Part shown: positions 26,001 through 39,400 of the stretch, in pieces
Position numbering within the stretch: the stretch's first letter is position 1
How the letters are laid out: every line of letters starts with the position of its first letter
Origin: Strigamia acuminata
Lineage: Eukaryota > Arthropoda > Chilopoda > Geophilomorpha > Linotaeniidae
DNA: 64,000 nucleotides
Direction of reading: 5' to 3'
Assembly: GCA_949358305.1 (NCBI GenBank)
Contig: OX442317.1
Location: forward strand, 12,094,186-12,158,185
Made by a program: the position numbers and the translations under genes
The notes under the pieces: model-generated
Databases searched by the model: none
What the model was told of the DNA's origin: nothing
What the model saw: the letters and a program-made list of their open reading frames with translations, nothing else

Positions 26001-29000
26001 AAGCTTTAATGTAAGTTTTAGCAACATCCAAGCAATGATTTGGGAGAATAGACTTTTGATCTCATCACAGTTGACTTAGCACAAACATCACAAGACCAAT
26101 GACTCTGAATGTTCTGAAATAGTGTTTAAACCTTAGTAGAAAGCTTTAATGTAAGTTTTAGCAACATCCAAGAAATGATTTGGGAAAATAGACTTTTGAT
26201 CTCATCACAGTTGACTTAGCACAAACACCACAAGACCAATGTCTCTAAATGTTCTGAAATAGTGTTTAAACCTTAGTAGACGGCTTCAATGTAAGTTTTA
26301 GCAACATCCAAGCAATGATTTGGGAGAATAGACTTTTGATCTCATCACAGTTGACTTAGCACAAACACCACAAGACCAATGTCTCTGAATGTTCTGAAAT
26401 AGTGTTTAAACTTTAGTAGAAAGCTTTAATGTAAGTTTTAGCAACATCCAAGCAATGATTTGAAAGAATAAACTTTTGATCTCATTTGACATCACAGTTG
26501 ACTTAGCACAAACATCACAAGACCAATGTCTCTGAATGTTCTGTAATAGTGTTTAAACTTTAGTAGAAGGCTTCAATGTAAGTTTTAGCAACATCCAAGC
26601 AATGATTTGGAAGAATAAACTTTTGATCTCATTTTACATTACAGTTGACTTAGCACAAACACCACAAACCAATGTCTCTGAATGTTCTGAAATAGTGTTT
26701 AAACCTTAGTAGAAGGCTTCAATGTAAGTTTTAGCAACATCCAAGCAATGATTTGGGAGAATAGACTTTTGATCTCATCACAGTTGACTTAGCACAAACA
26801 CCACAAGACCAATGTCTCTGAATGTTTAGAAATAGTGTTTAAACCTTAGTAGAAGGCTTCAATGTAAGTGTTGGCAACATCCAAGCAATAATTTGAAAGA
26901 ATAAACTTTTGATCTCATTTGACATCACAGTTGACTTAGCACAAACACCACAAACCAATGTCTCTGAATGTTCTGAAATAGTGTTTAAACCTTAGTAGAA
27001 GGCTTCAATGTAAGTTTTAGCAACATCCAAGCAATGATTTGGGAGAATAGACTTTTGATCTCATCACAGTTGACTTAGCACAAACATCACAAGACCAATG
27101 TCTCTGAATGTTTTGAAATAGTGTTTAAACCTTAGTAGAAAGCTTTAATGTAAGTTTTAGCAACATCCAAGCAATGATTTGGGAGAATAGACTTTTGATC
27201 TCATCACAGTTGACTTAGCACAAACATCACAAGACCAATGTCTCTGAATGTTCTGAAATAGTGTTTAAACCTTAGTAGAAAGCTTTAATGTAAGTTTTAG
27301 CAACATCCAAGAAATGATTTGGGAGAATAGACTTTTGATCTCATCACAGTTGACTTAGCACAAACACCACAAGATCAATGTCTCTGAATGTTCTGAAATA
27401 GTGTTTAAACCTTAGTAGAAGGCTTTAATGTTAGTTTTAGCAACATCCAAGCAATAATTTGAAAGAATAAACTTTTGATCTCATTTGACATCACAGTTGA
27501 CTTAGCACAAACACCACAAGACCAATGTCTCTGAATGTTCAGAAATAGTGTTTAAACCTTAGTAGAAGGCTTCAATGTAAGTTTTAGCAACATCCAAGCA
27601 ATAATTTGAAAGAATAAACTTTTGATCTCATTTGACATCACAGTTGACTTAGCACAAACACCACAAACCAATGTCTCTGAATGTTCTGAAATAGTGTTTA
27701 AACCTTAGTAGAAGGCTTCAATGTAAGTTTTAGCAACATCCAAGCAATGATTTGGGAGAATAGACTTTTGATCTCATCACAGTTGACTTAGCACAAACAT
27801 CACAAGACCAATGTCTCTGAATGTTCTGAAATAGTGTTTAAACCTTAGTAGAAAGCTTTAATGTAAGTTTTAGCAACATCCAAGCAATGATTTGAAAGAA
27901 TAAACTTTTGATCTCATTTGACATCACAGTTGACTTAGCACAAACATCACAAGACCAATGTCTCTGAATGTTCTGAAATAGTGTTTAAACCTTAGTAGAA
28001 GGCTTCAATGTAAGTTTTAGCAACATCCAAGCAATGATTTGGAAGAATAAACTTTTGATCCCATTTGACATCACAGTTGACTTAGCACAAACACCACAAG
28101 ACCAATGTCTCTGAATGTTCTGAAATAGTGTTTAAACCTTAGTAGAAGGCTTCAATGTAAGTTTTAGCAACATCCAAGCAATGATTTGAAAGAATAAACT
28201 TTTGATCTCATTTGACATCACAGTTGACTTAGCACAAACATCACAAGACCAATGTCTCTGAATGTTCTGAAATAGTGTTTAAACTTTAGTAGAAGGCTTC
28301 AATGTAAGTTTTAGCAACATCCAAGCAATGATTTGGAAGAATAAACTTTTGATCTCATTTGACATCACAGTTGACTTAGCACAAACACCACAAACCAATG
28401 TCTCTGAATGTTCTGAAATAGTGTTTAAACCTTAGTAGAAGGCTTCAATGTAAGTTTTAGCAACATCCAAGCAATGATTTGGGAGAATAGACTTTTGATC
28501 TCATCACAGTTGACTTAGCACAAACACCACAAGACCAATGTCTCTGAATGTTTAGAAATAGTGTTTAAACCTTAGTAGAAGGCTTCAATGTAAGTGTTAG
28601 CAACATCCAAGCAATAATTTGAAAGAATAAACTTTTGATCTCATTTGACATCACAGTTGACTTAGCACAAACACCACAAACCAATGTCTCTGAATGTTCT
28701 GAAATAGTGTTTAAACTTTAGTAGAAGGCTTCAATGTAAGTTTTAGCAACATCCAAGCAATGATTTGGGAGAATAGACTTTTGATCTCATCACAGTTGAC
28801 TTAGCACAAACATCACAAGACCAATGTCTCTAAATGTTTTGAAATAGTGTTTAAACCTTAGTAGAAAGCTTTAATGTAAGTTTTAGCAACATCCAAGCAA
28901 TGATTTGGGAGAATAGACTTTTGATCTCATCACAGTTGACTTAGCACAAACATCACAAGACCAATGACTCTGAATGTTCTGAAATAGTGTTTAAACCTTA

Positions 29001-30470
29001 GTAGAAAGCTTTAATGTAAGTTTTAGCAACATCCAAGAAATGATTTGGGAAAATAGACTTTTGATCTCATCACAGTTGACTTAGCACAAACACCACAAGA
29101 CCAATGTCTCTAAATGTTCTGAAATAGTGTTTAAACCTTAGTAGACGGCTTCAATGTAAGTTTTAGCAACATCCAAGCAATGATTTGGGAGAATAGACTT
29201 TTGATCTCATCACAGTTGACTTAGCACAAACACCACAAGACCAATGTCTCTGAATGTTCTGAAATAGTGTTTAAACTTTAGTAGAAAGCTTTAATGTAAG
29301 TTTTAGCAACATCCAAGCAATGATTTGAAAGAATAAACTTTTGATCTCATTTGACATCACAGTTGACTTAGCACAAACATCACAAGACCAATGTCTCTGA
29401 ATGTTCTGTAATAGTGTTTAAACTTTAGTAGAAGGCTTCAATGTAAGTTTTAGCAACATCCAAGCAATGATTTGGAAGAATAAACTTTTGATCTCATTTT
29501 ACATTACAGTTGACTTAGCACAAACACCACAAACCAATGTCTCTGAATGTTCTGAAATAGTGTTTAAACCTTAGTAGAAGGCTTCAATGTAAGTTTTAGC
29601 AACATCCAAGCAATGATTTGGGAGAATAGACTTTTGATCTCATCACAGTTGACTTAGCACAAACACCACAAGACCAATGTCTCTGAATGTTTAGAAATAG
29701 TGTTTAAACCTTAGTAGAAGGCTTCAATGTAAGTGTTGGCAACATCCAAGCAATAATTTGAAAGAATAAACTTTTGATCTCATTTGACATCACAGTTGAC
29801 TTAGCACAAACACCACAAACCAATGTCTCTGAATGTTCTGAAATAGTGTTTAAACCTTAGTAGAAGGCTTCAATGTAAGTTTTAGCAACATCCAAGCAAT
29901 GATTTGGGAGAATAGACTTTTGATCTCATCACAGTTGACTTAGCACAAACATCACAAGACCAATGTCTCTGAATGTTTTGAAATAGTGTTTAAACCTTAG
30001 TAGAAAGCTTTAATGTAAGTTTTAGCAACATCCAAGCAATGATTTGGGAGAATAGACTTTTGATCTCATCACAGTTGACTTAGCACAAACATCACAAGAC
30101 CAATGTCTCTGAATGTTCTGAAATAGTGTTTAAACCTTAGTAGAAAGCTTTAATGTAAGTTTTAGCAACATCCAAGAAATGATTTGGGAAAATAGACTTT
30201 TGATCTCATCACAGTTGACTTAGCACAAACACCACAAGACCAATGTCTCTAAATGTTCTGAAATAGTGTTTAAACCTTAGTAGACGGCTTCAATGTAAGT
30301 TTTAGCAACATCCAAGCAATGATTTGGGAGAATAGACTTTTGATTTCATCACAGTTGACTTAGCACAAACATCACAAGACCAATGTTTCTGAATGTTCTG
30401 AAATAGTGTTTAAACCTTAGTAGAAAGCTTCAATGTAAGTTTTAGCAACATCCAAGCAATAATTTGAAAG
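23041..30470 (+). repeat. Higher-order repeat blocks of 3166, 2865 and 3292 bp
   Basis: The same marker monomer (AGATCAATG then TTAATGTTAG) is at 24509, 27374 and 30666. The spacing before 24509 is 3166 bp, and the following ones are 2865 and 3292 bp. The 3166-bp block matches the second half of the 6480-bp repeat near the window start, so the 1866-bp block sits between two stretches of the older type. A variant with TTTTACATTACAG in place of TTTGACATTACAG first appears near 26632 and persists to about 43100. This dates these blocks relative to the left end. No gene is present. Confidence 0.8.
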
Positions 30471-33400
30471 AATAAACTTTTGATCTCATTTGACGTCACA
30501 GTTGACTTAGCACAAACACCACAAGACCAATGTCTCTGAATGTTTAGAAATAGTGTTTAAACCTTAGTAGAAAGCTTTAATGTAAGTTTTAGCAACATCC
30601 AAGAAATGATTTGGGAGAATAGACTTTTGATCTCATCACAGTTGACTTAGCACAAACACCACAAGATCAATGTCTCTGAATGTTCTGAAATAGTGTTTAA
30701 ACCTTAGTAGAAGGCTTTAATGTTAGTTTTAGCAACATCCAAGCAATAATTTGAAAGAATAAACTTTTGATCTCATTTGACATCACAGTTGACTTAGCAC
30801 AAACACCACAAGACCAATGTCTCTGAATGTTCAGAAATAGTGTTTAAACCTTAGTAGAAGGCTTCAATGTAAGTTTTAGCAACATCCAAGCAATAATTTG
30901 AAAGAATAAACTTTTGATCTCATTTGACATCACAGTTGACTTAGCACAAACACCACAAACCAATGTCTCTGAATGTTCTGAAATAGTGTTTAAACCTTAG
31001 TAGAAGGCTTCAATGTAAGTTTTAGCAACATCCAAGCAATGATTTGGGAGAATAGACTTTTGATCTCATCACAGTTGACTTAGCACAAACATCACAAGAC
31101 CAATGTCTCTGAATGTTCTGAAATAGTGTTTAAACCTTAGTAGAAAGCTTTAATGTAAGTTTTAGCAACATCCAAGCAATGATTTGAAAGAATAAACTTT
31201 TGATCTCATTTGACATCACAGTTGACTTAGCACAAACATCACAAGACCAATGTCTCTGAATGTTCTGAAATAGTGTTTAAACCTTAGTAGAAGGCTTCAA
31301 TGTAAGTTTTAGCAACATCCAAGCAATGATTTGGAAGAATAAACTTTTGATCCCATTTGACATCACAGTTGACTTAGCACAAACACCACAAGACCAATGT
31401 CTCTGAATGTTCTGAAATAGTGTTTAAACCTTAGTAGAAGGCTTCAATGTAAGTTTTAGCAACATCCAAGCAATGATTTGAAAGAATAAACTTTTGATCT
31501 CATTTGACATCACAGTTGACTTAGCACAAACATCACAAGACCAATGTCTCTGAATGTTCTGAAATAGTGTTTAAACTTTAGTAGAAGGCTTCAATGTAAG
31601 TTTTAGCAACATCCAAGCAATGATTTGGAAGAATAAACTTTTGATCTCATTTGACATCACAGTTGACTTAGCACAAACACCACAAACCAATGTCTCTGAA
31701 TGTTCTGAAATAGTGTTTAAACCTTAGTAGAAGGCTTCAATGTAAGTTTTAGCAACATCCAAGCAATGATTTGGGAGAATAGACTTTTGATCTCATCACA
31801 GTTGACTTAGCACAAACACCACAAGACCAATGTCTCTGAATGTTTAGAAATAGTGTTTAAACCTTAGTAGAAGGCTTCAATGTAAGTGTTAGCAACATCC
31901 AAGCAATAATTTGAAAGAATAAACTTTTGATCTCATTTGACATCACAGTTGACTTAGCACAAACACCACAAACCAATGTCTCTGAATGTTCTGAAATAGT
32001 GTTTAAACTTTAGTAGAAGGCTTCAATGTAAGTTTTAGCAACATCCAAGCAATGATTTGGGAGAATAGACTTTTGATCTCATCACAGTTGACTTAGCACA
32101 AACATCACAAGACCAATGTCTCTAAATGTTTTGAAATAGTGTTTAAACCTTAGTAGAAAGCTTTAATGTAAGTTTTAGCAACATCCAAGCAATGATTTGG
32201 GAGAATAGACTTTTGATCTCATCACAGTTGACTTAGCACAAACATCACAAGACCAATGACTCTGAATGTTCTGAAATAGTGTTTAAACCTTAGTAGAAAG
32301 CTTTAATGTAAGTTTTAGCAACATCCAAGAAATGATTTGGGAAAATAGACTTTTGATCTCATCACAGTTGACTTAGCACAAACACCACAAGACCAATGTC
32401 TCTAAATGTTCTGAAATAGTGTTTAAACCTTAGTAGACGGCTTCAATGTAAGTTTTAGCAACATCCAAGCAATGATTTGGGAGAATAGACTTTTGATCTC
32501 ATCACAGTTGACTTAGCACAAACACCACAAGACCAATGTCTCTGAATGTTCTGAAATAGTGTTTAAACTTTAGTAGAAAGCTTTAATGTAAGTTTTAGCA
32601 ACATCCAAGCAATGATTTGAAAGAATAAACTTTTGATCTCATTTGACATCACAGTTGACTTAGCACAAACATCACAAGACCAATGTCTCTGAATGTTCTG
32701 TAATAGTGTTTAAACTTTAGTAGAAGGCTTCAATGTAAGTTTTAGCAACATCCAAGCAATGATTTGGAAGAATAAACTTTTGATCTCATTTTACATTACA
32801 GTTGACTTAGCACAAACACCACAAACCAATGTCTCTGAATGTTCTGAAATAGTGTTTAAACCTTAGTAGAAGGCTTCAATGTAAGTTTTAGCAACATCCA
32901 AGCAATGATTTGGGAGAATAGACTTTTGATCTCATCACAGTTGACTTAGCACAAACACCACAAGACCAATGTCTCTGAATGTTTAGAAATAGTGTTTAAA
33001 CCTTAGTAGAAGGCTTCAATGTAAGTGTTGGCAACATCCAAGCAATAATTTGAAAGAATAAACTTTTGATCTCATTTGACATCACAGTTGACTTAGCACA
33101 AACACCACAAACCAATGTCTCTGAATGTTCTGAAATAGTGTTTAAACCTTAGTAGAAGGCTTCAATGTAAGTTTTAGCAACATCCAAGCAATGATTTGGG
33201 AGAATAGACTTTTGATCTCATCACAGTTGACTTAGCACAAACATCACAAGACCAATGTCTCTGAATGTTTTGAAATAGTGTTTAAACCTTAGTAGAAAGC
33301 TTTAATGTAAGTTTTAGCAACATCCAAGCAATGATTTGGGAGAATAGACTTTTGATCTCATCACAGTTGACTTAGCACAAACATCACAAGACCAATGTCT

Positions 33401-36400
33401 CTGAATGTTCTGAAATAGTGTTTAAACCTTAGTAGAAAGCTTTAATGTAAGTTTTAGCAACATCCAAGAAATGATTTGGGAGAATAGACTTTTGATCTCA
33501 TCACAGTTGACTTAGCACAAACACCACAAGATCAATGTCTCTGAATGTTCTGAAATAGTGTTTAAACCTTAGTAGAAGGCTTTAATGTTAGTTTTAGCAA
33601 CATCCAAGCAATAATTTGAAAGAATAAACTTTTGATCTCATTTGACATCACAGTTGACTTAGCACAAACACCACAAGACCAATGTCTCTGAATGTTCAGA
33701 AATAGTGTTTAAACCTTAGTAGAAGGCTTCAATGTAAGTTTTAGCAACATCCAAGCAATAATTTGAAAGAATAAACTTTTGATCTCATTTGACATCACAG
33801 TTGACTTAGCACAAACACCACAAACCAATGTCTCTGAATGTTCTGAAATAGTGTTTAAACCTTAGTAGAAGGCTTCAATGTAAGTTTTAGCAACATCCAA
33901 GCAATGATTTGGGAGAATAGACTTTTGATCTCATCACAGTTGACTTAGCACAAACATCACAAGACCAATGTCTCTGAATGTTCTGAAATAGTGTTTAAAC
34001 CTTAGTAGAAAGCTTTAATGTAAGTTTTAGCAACATCCAAGCAATGATTTGAAAGAATAAACTTTTGATCTCATTTGACATCACAGTTGACTTAGCACAA
34101 ACATCACAAGACCAATGTCTCTGAATGTTCTGAAATAGTGTTTAAACCTTAGTAGAAGGCTTCAATGTAAGTTTTAGCAACATCCAAGCAATGATTTGGA
34201 AGAATAAACTTTTGATCCCATTTGACATCACAGTTGACTTAGCACAAACACCACAAGACCAATGTCTCTGAATGTTCTGAAATAGTGTTTAAACCTTAGT
34301 AGAAGGCTTCAATGTAAGTTTTAGCAACATCCAAGCAATGATTTGAAAGAATAAACTTTTGATCTCATTTGACATCACAGTTGACTTAGCACAAACATCA
34401 CAAGACCAATGTCTCTGAATGTTCTGAAATAGTGTTTAAACTTTAGTAGAAGGCTTCAATGTAAGTTTTAGCAACATCCAAGCAATGATTTGGAAGAATA
34501 AACTTTTGATCTCATTTGACATCACAGTTGACTTAGCACAAACACCACAAACCAATGTCTCTGAATGTTCTGAAATAGTGTTTAAACCTTAGTAGAAGGC
34601 TTCAATGTAAGTTTTAGCAACATCCAAGCAATGATTTGGGAGAATAGACTTTTGATCTCATCACAGTTGACTTAGCACAAACACCACAAGACCAATGTCT
34701 CTGAATGTTTAGAAATAGTGTTTAAACCTTAGTAGAAGGCTTCAATGTAAGTGTTAGCAACATCCAAGCAATAATTTGAAAGAATAAACTTTTGATCTCA
34801 TTTGACATCACAGTTGACTTAGCACAAACACCACAAACCAATGTCTCTGAATGTTCTGAAATAGTGTTTAAACTTTAGTAGAAGGCTTCAATGTAAGTTT
34901 TAGCAACATCCAAGCAATGATTTGGGAGAATAGACTTTTGATCTCATCACAGTTGACTTAGCACAAACATCACAAGACCAATGTCTCTAAATGTTTTGAA
35001 ATAGTGTTTAAACCTTAGTAGAAAGCTTTAATGTAAGTTTTAGCAACATCCAAGCAATGATTTGGGAGAATAGACTTTTGATCTCATCACAGTTGACTTA
35101 GCACAAACATCACAAGACCAATGACTCTGAATGTTCTGAAATAGTGTTTAAACCTTAGTAGAAAGCTTTAATGTAAGTTTTAGCAACATCCAAGAAATGA
35201 TTTGGGAAAATAGACTTTTGATCTCATCACAGTTGACTTAGCACAAACACCACAAGACCAATGTCTCTAAATGTTCTGAAATAGTGTTTAAACCTTAGTA
35301 GACGGCTTCAATGTAAGTTTTAGCAACATCCAAGCAATGATTTGGGAGAATAGACTTTTGATCTCATCACAGTTGACTTAGCACAAACACCACAAGACCA
35401 ATGTCTCTGAATGTTTAGAAATAGTGTTTAAACCTTAGTAGAAAGCTTTAATGTAAGTTTTAGCAACATCCAAGCAATGATTTGAAAGAATAAACTTTTG
35501 ATCTCATTTGACATCACAGTTGACTTAGCACAAACATCACAAGACCAATGTCTCTGAATGTTCTGTAATAGTGTTTAAACTTTAGTAGAAGGCTTCAATG
35601 TAAGTTTTAGCAACATCCAAGCAATGATTTGGAAGAATAAACTTTTGATCTCATTTTACATTACAGTTGACTTAGCACAAACACCACAAACCAATGTCTC
35701 TGAATGTTCTGAAATAGTGTTTAAACCTTAGTAGAAGGCTTCAATGTAAGTTTTAGCAACATCCAAGCAATGATTTGGGAGAATAGACTTTTGATCTCAT
35801 CACAGTTGACTTAGCACAAACACCACAAGACCAATGTCTCTGAATGTTTAGAAATAGTGTTTAAACCTTAGTAGAAGGCTTCAATGTAAGTGTTGGCAAC
35901 ATCCAAGCAATAATTTGAAAGAATAAACTTTTGATCTCATTTGACATCACAGTTGACTTAGCACAAACACCACAAACCAATGTCTCTGAATGTTCTGAAA
36001 TAGTGTTTAAACCTTAGTAGAAGGCTTCAATGTAAGTTTTAGCAACATCCAAGCAATGATTTGGGAGAATAGACTTTTGATCTCATCACAGTTGACTTAG
36101 CACAAACATCACAAGACCAATGTCTCTGAATGTTTTGAAATAGTGTTTAAACCTTAGTAGAAAGCTTTAATGTAAGTTTTAGCAACATCCAAGCAATGAT
36201 TTGGGAGAATAGACTTTTGATCTCATCACAGTTGACTTAGCACAAACATCACAAGACCAATGTCTCTGAATGTTCTGAAATAGTGTTTAAACCTTAGTAG
36301 AAAGCTTTAATGTAAGTTTTAGCAACATCCAAGAAATGATTTGGGAAAATAGACTTTTGATCTCATCACAGTTGACTTAGCACAAACACCACAAGACCAA

Positions 36401-39400
36401 TGTCTCTAAATGTTCTGAAATAGTGTTTAAACCTTAGTAGACGGCTTCAATGTAAGTTTTAGCAACATCCAAGCAATGATTTGGGAGAATAGACTTTTGA
36501 TTTCATCACAGTTGACTTAGCACAAACACCACAAGACCAATGTCTCTGAATGTTCTGAAATAGTGTTTAAACTTTAGTAGAAAGCTTTAATGTAAGTTTT
36601 AGCAACATCCAAGCAATGATTTGAAAGAATAAACTTTTGATCTCATTTGACATCACAGTTGACTTAGCACAAACATCACAAGACCAATGTCTCTGAATGT
36701 TCTGAAATAGTGTTTAAACCTTAGTAGAAGGCTTCAATGTAAGTTTTAGCAACATCCAAGCAATGATTTGGAAGAATAAACTTTTGATCCCATTTGACAT
36801 CACAGTTGACTTAGCACAAACATCACAAGACCAATGTTTCTGAATGTTCTGAATTAGTGTTTAAACCTTAGTAGAAGGCTTCAATGTAAGTTTTAGCAAC
36901 ATCCAAGCAATGATTTGGAAGAATAAACTTTTGATCCCATTTGACATCACAGTTGACTTAGCACAAACATCACAAGACCAATGTTTCTGAATGTTCTGAA
37001 ATAGTGTTTAAACCTTAGTAGAAAGCTTCAATGTAAGTTTTAGCAACATCCAAGCAATAATTTGAAAGAATAAACTTTTGATCTCATTTGACGTCACAGT
37101 TGACTTAGCACAAACACCACAAGACCAATGTCTCTGAATGTTTAGAAATAGTGTTTAAACCTTAGTAGAAGGCTTCAATGTAAGTTTAAGCAACATCCAA
37201 GCAATGATTTGGGAGAATAGACTTTTGATCTCATCACAGTTGACTTAGCACAAACATCACAAGACCAATGTCTCTGAATGTTTTGAAATAGTGTTTAAAC
37301 CTTAGTAGAAAGCTTTAATGTAAGTTTTAGCAACATCCAAGCAATAATTTGGGAGAATAGACTTTTGATCTCATCACAGTTGACTTAGCACAAACATCAC
37401 AAGACCAATGTCTCTGAATGTTTTGAAATAGTGTTTAAACCTTAGTAGAAAGCTTTGATGTAAGTTTTAGCAACATCCAAGCAATGATTTGGGAGAATAG
37501 ACTTTTGATCTCATCACAGTTGACTTAGCACAAACATCACAAGACCAATGTCTCTGAATGTTCTGAAATAGTGTTTAAACCTTAGTAGAAAGCTTTAATG
37601 TAAGTTTTAGCAACATCCAAGAAATGATTTGGGAAAATAGACTTTTGATCTCATCACAGTTGACTTAGCACAAACACCACAAGACCAATGTCTCTAAATG
37701 TTCTGAAATAGTGTTTAAACCTTAGTAGACGGCTTCAATGTAAGTTTTAGCAACATCCAAGCAATGATTTGGGAGAATAGACTTTTGATCTCATCACAGT
37801 TGACTTAGCACAAACACCACAAGACCAATGTCTCTGAATGTTCTGAAATAGTGTTTAAACTTTAGTAGAAAGCTTTAATGTAAGTTTTAGCAACATCCAA
37901 GCAATGATTTGAAAGAATAAACTTTTGATCTCATTTGACGTCACAGTTGACTTAGCACAAACACCACAAGACCAATGTCTCTGAATGTTTAGAAATAGTG
38001 TTTAAACCTTAGTAGAAAGCTTTAATGTAAGTTTTAGCAACATCCAAGAAATGATTTGGGAGAATAGACTTTTGATCTCATCACAGTTGACTTAGCACAA
38101 ACACCACAAGATCAATGTCTCTGAATGTTCTGAAATAGTGTTTAAACCTTAGTAGAAGGCTTTAATGTTAGTTTTAGCAACATCCAAGCAATAATTTGAA
38201 AGAATAAACTTTTGATCTCATTTGACATCACAGTTGACTTAGCACAAACACCACAAGACCAATGTCTCTGAATGTTCAGAAATAGTGTTTAAACCTTAGT
38301 AGAAGGCTTCAATGTAAGTTTTAGCAACATCCAAGCAATAATTTGAAAGAATAAACTTTTGATCTCATTTGACATCACAGTTGACTTAGCACAAACACCA
38401 CAAACCAATGTCTCTGAATGTTCTGAAATAGTGTTTAAACCTTAGTAGAAGGCTTCAATGTAAGTTTTAGCAACATCCAAGCAATGATTTGGGAGAATAG
38501 ACTTTTGATCTCATCACAGTTGACTTAGCACAAACATCACAAGACCAATGTCTCTGAATGTTCTGAAATAGTGTTTAAACCTTAGTAGAAAGCTTTAATG
38601 TAAGTTTTAGCAACATCCAAGCAATGATTTGAAAGAATAAACTTTTGATCTCATTTGACATCACAGTTGACTTAGCACAAACATCACAAGACCAATGTCT
38701 CTGAATGTTCTGAAATAGTGTTTAAACCTTAGTAGAAGGCTTCAATGTAAGTTTTAGCAACATCCAAGCAATGATTTGGAAGAATAAACTTTTGATCCCA
38801 TTTGACATCACAGTTGACTTAGCACAAACACCACAAGACCAATGTCTCTGAATGTTCTGAAATAGTGTTTAAACCTTAGTAGAAGGCTTCAATGTAAGTT
38901 TTAGCAACATCCAAGCAATGATTTGAAAGAATAAACTTTTGATCTCATTTGACATCACAGTTGACTTAGCACAAACATCACAAGACCAATGTCTCTGAAT
39001 GTTCTGAAATAGTGTTTAAACTTTAGTAGAAGGCTTCAATGTAAGTTTTAGCAACATCCAAGCAATGATTTGGAAGAATAAACTTTTGATCTCATTTGAC
39101 ATCACAGTTGACTTAGCACAAACACCACAAACCAATGTCTCTGAATGTTCTGAAATAGTGTTTAAACCTTAGTAGAAGGCTTCAATGTAAGTTTTAGCAA
39201 CATCCAAGCAATGATTTGGGAGAATAGACTTTTGATCTCATCACAGTTGACTTAGCACAAACACCACAAGACCAATGTCTCTGAATGTTTAGAAATAGTG
39301 TTTAAACCTTAGTAGAAGGCTTCAATGTAAGTGTTAGCAACATCCAAGCAATAATTTGAAAGAATAAACTTTTGATCTCATTTGACATCACAGTTGACTT